A stretch of DNA of 64,000 bases from an uncultured Pelagibacteraceae bacterium (GTDB taxonomy: Bacteria; Pseudomonadota; Alphaproteobacteria; Pelagibacterales; Pelagibacteraceae). A model generated the notes under the pieces. The model searched no databases. It saw only the letters and a program-made list of their open reading frames with translations, and was not told where the DNA came from. This document shows positions 62,517 to 64,000 of this stretch, piece after piece. The stretch spans positions 1 through 64,000 of the forward strand of contig CACEDU010000005.1 in the NCBI GenBank assembly GCA_902558435.1, read 5' to 3'. Made by a program: the position numbers and the translations under genes. Position 1 is the first letter of the stretch. Each line of letters opens with the position of its first letter.

Positions 62517-63107
62517 ATGAAAAATCTTGAGGACCTGGAAAAATTTATTAATTCTGAATTAGCATCAAAAATTAATAATTCATTTATAAATCATGATAGT
62601 ATTAATTTAAACATAGATCATGATGAATTGATTGATGTTGTAATTTTTTTGAAAACTAACAAAGAAACAAAATTTAGACAATTAATTGAAATTACCGCTG
62701 TAGATTATCCAGAAAATGAAAATAGATTTAAGATGGTTTACCTTCTTTTAAGCCACGAATATAATAAAAGGATTATTATTGAATATGCGATAAAGGAAAA
62801 AGACATAATCTCATCAATAACTTCAATATTTCCCTCAGCGAATTGGATGGAAAGAGAGGTATTTGATATGTATGGTTTAAATTTTAAAAATCATCCTGAC
62901 TTGAGAAGAATTTTAACTGATTATGGTTTTGAGGGATACCCTTTGAGAAAAGATTTTCCTCTTACTGGACACAATGAGGTTAGGTATAGTGAGGAAGAAA
63001 AAAAAGTGATCTATGAACCTGTAAAATTAGAACAAAATTATAGAAATTTTGATTATGAAAGTCCCTGGGAAGGTACAAAATATATTAAAGAAATTAAGAA
63101 AAGTTAA
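62517..63107 (+). CDS. nuoC: NADH-quinone oxidoreductase subunit C
   Basis: The 196-residue 30-kDa subunit has the signature [20 protein letters not shown] and [15 protein letters not shown]. It is part of the peripheral arm of complex I. It is a separate gene from nuoD, as usual in alphaproteobacteria. It overlaps the nuoD start by one base. Confidence 0.97.
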   Translation: MKNLEDLEKFINSELASKINNSFINHDSINLNIDHDELIDVVIFLKTNKETKFRQLIEITAVDYPENENRFKMVYLLLSHEYNKRIIIEYAIKEKDIISSITSIFPSANWMEREVFDMYGLNFKNHPDLRRILTDYGFEGYPLRKDFPLTGHNEVRYSEEEKKVIYEPVKLEQNYRNFDYESPWEGTKYIKEIKKS

Positions 63108-64000
63108 TGGCAAAAGAAAAAAAAACATTAAATTTAAATTTTGGACCACAACACCCTGCAGCACATGGTGTCTTAAGACTAATTCTTCAACTAGATGGAG
63201 AAGTTGTTGAAAAAGCTGATCCTCATATAGGATTATTACATAGAGGTACAGAGAAATTAATAGAAAATAAAACATATATACAGGCAGTTCCTTATTTTGA
63301 TCGTCTTGATTATGTGGCTCCAATGAACCAGGAACATGCTTTCGCATTAGCTATAGAAAAAATTCTTAAACTTAAAGTGCCTGCTAGAGCGAAATATATA
63401 AGAGTAATTTTCTGTGAAATAGGGCGAATATTAAGCCACATATTAAATGTAACGACCCAAGCCATGGACGTTGGAGCATTAACACCAACCTTATGGGGTT
63501 TCGAAGAAAGAGAAAAATTAATGGGATTTTATGAAAGGGTATCTGGATCTAGGTTACATGCTAATTATTTTAGAGCTGGCGGAGTACATAAAGATCTGCC
63601 CGCTGGACTTGAAAATGATATTGATGATTTTTGTAATAAATTTCCAAAAATTATAGATGATTTAGAAACTTTACTAACAGACAACAGAATATTTAAACAG
63701 AGAAATGTAGATATAGGAATTGTTTCAAAGCAAGATGCATTAGATTATTCTTTTTCTGGCGTAATGCTAAGAGGTTCTGGTGTGGCTTGGGATCTAAGAA
63801 GAAGCCAGCCTTATGACTGTTATGATGATTTAGAATTTAAAATTCCTGTAGGAAAAAATGGAGATTGTTATGATAGATATCTTTGCAGAATTGAAGAAAT
63901 GAGAGAAAGTGTAAAAATCATTAAACAATGTTTACAAAATCTTCCAAAAGGCCCAATTAAAACAGAGGATGGAAAAATTTCACCACCACCTAAGAAGGAA
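63107..64000 (+). CDS. nuoD: NADH-quinone oxidoreductase subunit D, 3' end outside window
   Basis: An open frame from ATG 63107 runs off the window after 298 codons. It shows the NuoD sequence [15 protein letters not shown], the quinone-site segment [11 protein letters not shown] and [18 protein letters not shown]. It is the 49-kDa subunit of complex I and lines the quinone-binding cavity. The remaining quarter of the gene and the rest of the nuo operon lie to the right. Confidence 0.97.
   Translation, partial: MAKEKKTLNLNFGPQHPAAHGVLRLILQLDGEVVEKADPHIGLLHRGTEKLIENKTYIQAVPYFDRLDYVAPMNQEHAFALAIEKILKLKVPARAKYIRVIFCEIGRILSHILNVTTQAMDVGALTPTLWGFEEREKLMGFYERVSGSRLHANYFRAGGVHKDLPAGLENDIDDFCNKFPKIIDDLETLLTDNRIFKQRNVDIGIVSKQDALDYSFSGVMLRGSGVAWDLRRSQPYDCYDDLEFKIPVGKNGDCYDRYLCRIEEMRESVKIIKQCLQNLPKGPIKTEDGKISPPPKKE

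Noticed and set aside
1..64000. CRISPR arrays, insertion sequences, prophage or integrase genes
   Set aside because: No repeat-spacer pattern, transposase, integrase or phage structural gene was seen on either strand.

Overview
The window looks like a piece of a streamlined marine alphaproteobacterial genome of the SAR11 / Pelagibacterales type. The reasons are the very low GC (roughly 30% by eye), intergenic gaps that are almost all under 120 bp, many 1-11 nt gene overlaps (TAATG and ATGA junctions), no mobile elements, and a gene set rich in periplasmic-binding-protein transporters (iron ABC, sugar/polyol ABC, TRAP) and small-molecule dehydrogenases. The species is inferred from style and gene content; no marker gene was compared.

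Layout. 1-3035: partial hisI (minus strand), then folE, acuI and a LysR regulator. 3081-11318: an Fe(III) ABC transporter behind a Fur-type operator, with a small Cys-rich ORF and a terminator-like hairpin between the binding protein and the permease. It runs into a dimethylglycine-dehydrogenase-like flavoprotein, a 2-oxoglutarate dioxygenase and an AEC transporter. 11304-13405: minus-strand tartrate/malate-dehydrogenase-like gene and GMP reductase. 13511-20730: fluoroacetate-dehalogenase-like hydrolase, tldD/pmbA, TPR protein, histidine phosphatase, aminotransferase, SOUL protein, cupin. 20786-21058: a small basic protein gene with two similar hairpins ahead of its best ribosome binding site.

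21150-30588 is a catabolic island. A Gfo/Idh/MocA dehydrogenase and a TIM-barrel isomerase/epimerase point left. A sugar/polyol ABC transporter with two ATPases and a small membrane protein, followed by dhaL and dhaK, points right. 30622-38893 is a tightly packed minus-strand run: GMC oxidoreductase, TerC, SDR, M23 peptidase, hydratase, metal-ligand-poor M24 hydrolase, and a phosphoglycerol-transferase-like/GDPD fusion. 38959-51987 holds a PhyH dioxygenase, a Baeyer-Villiger monooxygenase, an FKBP-rhodanese fusion, an SDR/ALDH/HIBADH set followed by a complete TRAP transporter, an EamA exporter, an NCS1 permease and a zinc alcohol dehydrogenase.

52033-64000 is mostly housekeeping: DUF3047, thioesterase, family-5 uracil-DNA glycosylase, HIBADH-like gene, DUF1289, two tiny membrane proteins, tRNA-Leu, tig-clpP-clpX-lon, tRNA-Val, tRNA-Asp and nuoABCD (nuoD runs off the end).

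How the genes work together: three import systems (iron ABC, sugar/polyol ABC, TRAP) each begin with the binding-protein gene, followed by a terminator-like hairpin and then the membrane subunits, so the binding protein is probably made in excess. Enzymes beside the sugar and TRAP systems probably process what they import. No CRISPR array, insertion sequence, prophage or replication origin was seen. No stretch above about 300 bp lacks a gene.
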